From assembly GCF_004216555.1 (NCBI RefSeq), contig NZ_SGWQ01000006.1:372001-436000 (forward strand): DNA of 64,000 nt, read 5' to 3'. The notes under the pieces were generated by a model. The model did not search any database. It was not told the origin of the DNA and worked only from the letters and a program-made list of their open reading frames with translations. A program made the translations under genes and the position numbers. Shown piece after piece: positions 62,835-64,000 of the stretch; within the stretch, counting starts at the first letter, position 1; each line of letters starts with the position of its first letter. The DNA is from Herbihabitans rhizosphaerae (lineage in GTDB: Bacteria > Actinomycetota > Actinomycetes > Mycobacteriales > Pseudonocardiaceae).

Positions 62835-63817
62835 TTGGCGAGACACCCCTCTTGGTTGATCGGGCCGAGGCTCGGCGGGAGGACCGCGCAGATGTAGTTG
62901 TCGAACCAGCGGCCGGTGCCGATCGCGTTGTTGAACAGCCGGGCGAACGGCGCGAACTTGATCAGCCCCTGGGCCAGGTTGCCCTCGTTGCGCTGCAGCA
63001 TCGTGCTCAGCTTGTCCAGGCTGGTCAGCACCGGACCGAGCTGCTGCTCGTTGTCCTTGACCAGCCCCTGCAGTTCCCGGGACAGCGTCTGGGTGCCCGT
63101 GAGCAGCGTGCTGATCGCCTGCCGGCGTTTGGTGATCTCACCGAGCAGCAGGTTGCCGTCGCCGATCAGCTTGAGCACCTCTTTGTCCCGGTCGGCGAGG
63201 GTCTTGCTGATCTGCTTGGTGTTGTTCAGCAACTGGCCCAGCGCCTGGTCGCGCGAGGAGATCGTCTGCGACAGGCCCTGCAGCCCGGTCAGCGCGGCCT
63301 TGATCTCCTCCGGCGTGTTGGCGAACGTCTGGGAGATCACCTCGAAGCTGCGCGCGAGCTGGTTGGTGTCGATCGTGTTGACCGTGTCGGCCAGGCCGCG
63401 GAACGCCTCGAGCACGTCGTAGGGCGCGGTGGTGCGTTCCTTCGGGATCCGGCTGCCCGCGTCCAGCGCCTCGTTGCCGGCCGGTTCCAGGGACAGCAGC
63501 TTCTGCCCGAGCAACGTCTTGATCTTGATGTCCGCCTTGGTCCGGTCGCCGATCCAGGCGTCCTTGACCTTGAACTTCACCACGACCCGGTCGCCGTCCA
63601 GGTCGATGCTCTTCACCTTGCCGACCTTCACGCCGGCGACGCGCACCTCGTCGTCGGTCTGCAGACCGGCCGCCTCGGAGAACTCCGCGCTGTAGGTCGT
63701 GCCGCCGCCGACCACCGGCAGGTCGTCGAAGAACACCGCCGTGGTGACCATCAGCCCGATCACCATCAGGCTGACGATCCCGATCGGGATCGGATTGCGT
63801 GACTGGAACGACTTCAT
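62831..63817 (-). CDS. mceC: Mce family protein, MceC position
   Basis: A 328-residue Mce protein: short basic N terminus, membrane helix (IGIVSLMVIGLMVTTAVFF), MCE domain (YSAEFSEAAGLQTDDEVRVA, VKVGKVKSIDLDGDRVVV), helical region, and a Cys-containing C terminus (YICAVLPPSLGPINQEGC) typical of the MceB/MceC members. ATG 63817 overlaps the mceB stop as ATGA; the frame is open to 63913, but that part lies in mceB. Confidence 0.92.
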   Translation of the reverse strand: MKSFQSRNPIPIGIVSLMVIGLMVTTAVFFDDLPVVGGGTTYSAEFSEAAGLQTDDEVRVAGVKVGKVKSIDLDGDRVVVKFKVKDAWIGDRTKADIKIKTLLGQKLLSLEPAGNEALDAGSRIPKERTTAPYDVLEAFRGLADTVNTIDTNQLARSFEVISQTFANTPEEIKAALTGLQGLSQTISSRDQALGQLLNNTKQISKTLADRDKEVLKLIGDGNLLLGEITKRRQAISTLLTGTQTLSRELQGLVKDNEQQLGPVLTSLDKLSTMLQRNEGNLAQGLIKFAPFARLFNNAIGTGRWFDNYICAVLPPSLGPINQEGCLAK

Positions 63818-64000
63818 CGCGCCATGCACCTCTCCCTCGAGGGGGGTGCGATCGGGATGTTCACCGGCTGGTTGATCAGCCCGGGGATCGACACGACACC
63901 CTTCGCCGAGCACAGGTAGAAGTTGAACCAGGAGCCGTAGCTCACCGTGCGGGTCAGCGCGGCCGTCTTGAGCGGGAAGTTGTGCAAGAAGGTCTCGACC
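63814..64000 (-). CDS. mceB: Mce family protein, MceB position (5' part outside window)
   Basis: Only the last 62 codons are in the window: SYGSWFNFYLCSAKGVV and LINQPVNIPIAPPSRERCM, then TGA at 63814-63816. The YGSWFNFYLC stretch and second Cys are characteristic of the MceB/MceC C terminus. The rest of the operon (mceA and the YrbE permeases) is expected beyond 64000. Confidence 0.85.
   Translation of the reverse strand, partial: VETFLHNFPLKTAALTRTVSYGSWFNFYLCSAKGVVSIPGLINQPVNIPIAPPSRERCMAR

Overview
The window is very G+C-rich actinobacterial chromosome. An ESX (type VII) secretion locus, a mycosin, an Mce operon with Mas proteins next to rpoBC, a DUF397/XRE pair and a TNT-domain protein together suggest a filamentous actinomycete of the Pseudonocardiales type. 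No species can be named from sequence alone, and no rRNA, tRNA or CRISPR array was seen.

Layout. (1) 1-11.5 kb is the ESX locus: eccC (cut by the window edge), eccD-mycP, a putative secreted protease inhibitor, a Gly-rich WXG protein, an EspC-like small substrate, eccB, and eccE with an overlapping unknown gene. (2) 11.7-19.1 kb is accessory: a secreted subtilase with a P domain, a VapBC-like toxin-antitoxin pair, a DUF397/XRE regulator pair, a free-standing secreted TNT-domain protein, ahcY behind an SAH riboswitch, an alpha/beta hydrolase and a YCII protein. (3) 19.1-42.6 kb is the alpha, spc and S10 ribosomal superoperon on the minus strand, from rpsJ down to rplQ-truA. It is broken twice. 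Between rplO and secY sits a LysE / frameshifted DUF1648 / GntR / ArsR / SRPBCC block. Between map and infA sit a nested, decayed IS element and an AT-richer secreted-protein gene. (4) 42.6-47.2 kb is the str operon (rpsL-rpsG-fusA-tuf). (5) 47.7-49.3 kb holds a D-Ala-D-Ala carboxypeptidase-type M15 protein and a second VapBC-like pair. (6) 49.4-56.9 kb is rpoB-rpoC. (7) 57-64 kb is a MITE-like repeat, two Mas genes and mceF, E, D, C and part of mceB.

How they work together. The ESX genes encode the membrane core (EccB, C, D, E), the mycosin protease and two likely substrates. The central block supplies translation (ribosomal proteins, IF1, EF-Tu, EF-G), transcription (RpoA, B, C), export (SecY), N-terminal Met removal (Map) and adenylate kinase. 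The Mce proteins should form a lipid-import channel.

Most notable: ribosomal proteins L17 and L4 carry copies of the same roughly 60-residue C-terminal module (two in L17, one in L4). ahcY has an SAH riboswitch whose switching hairpin also contains the ribosome binding site. RpoB has substitutions at rifamycin-contact positions. truA has no usual start codon. A 13-bp palindrome recurs around rpoA-rplQ.
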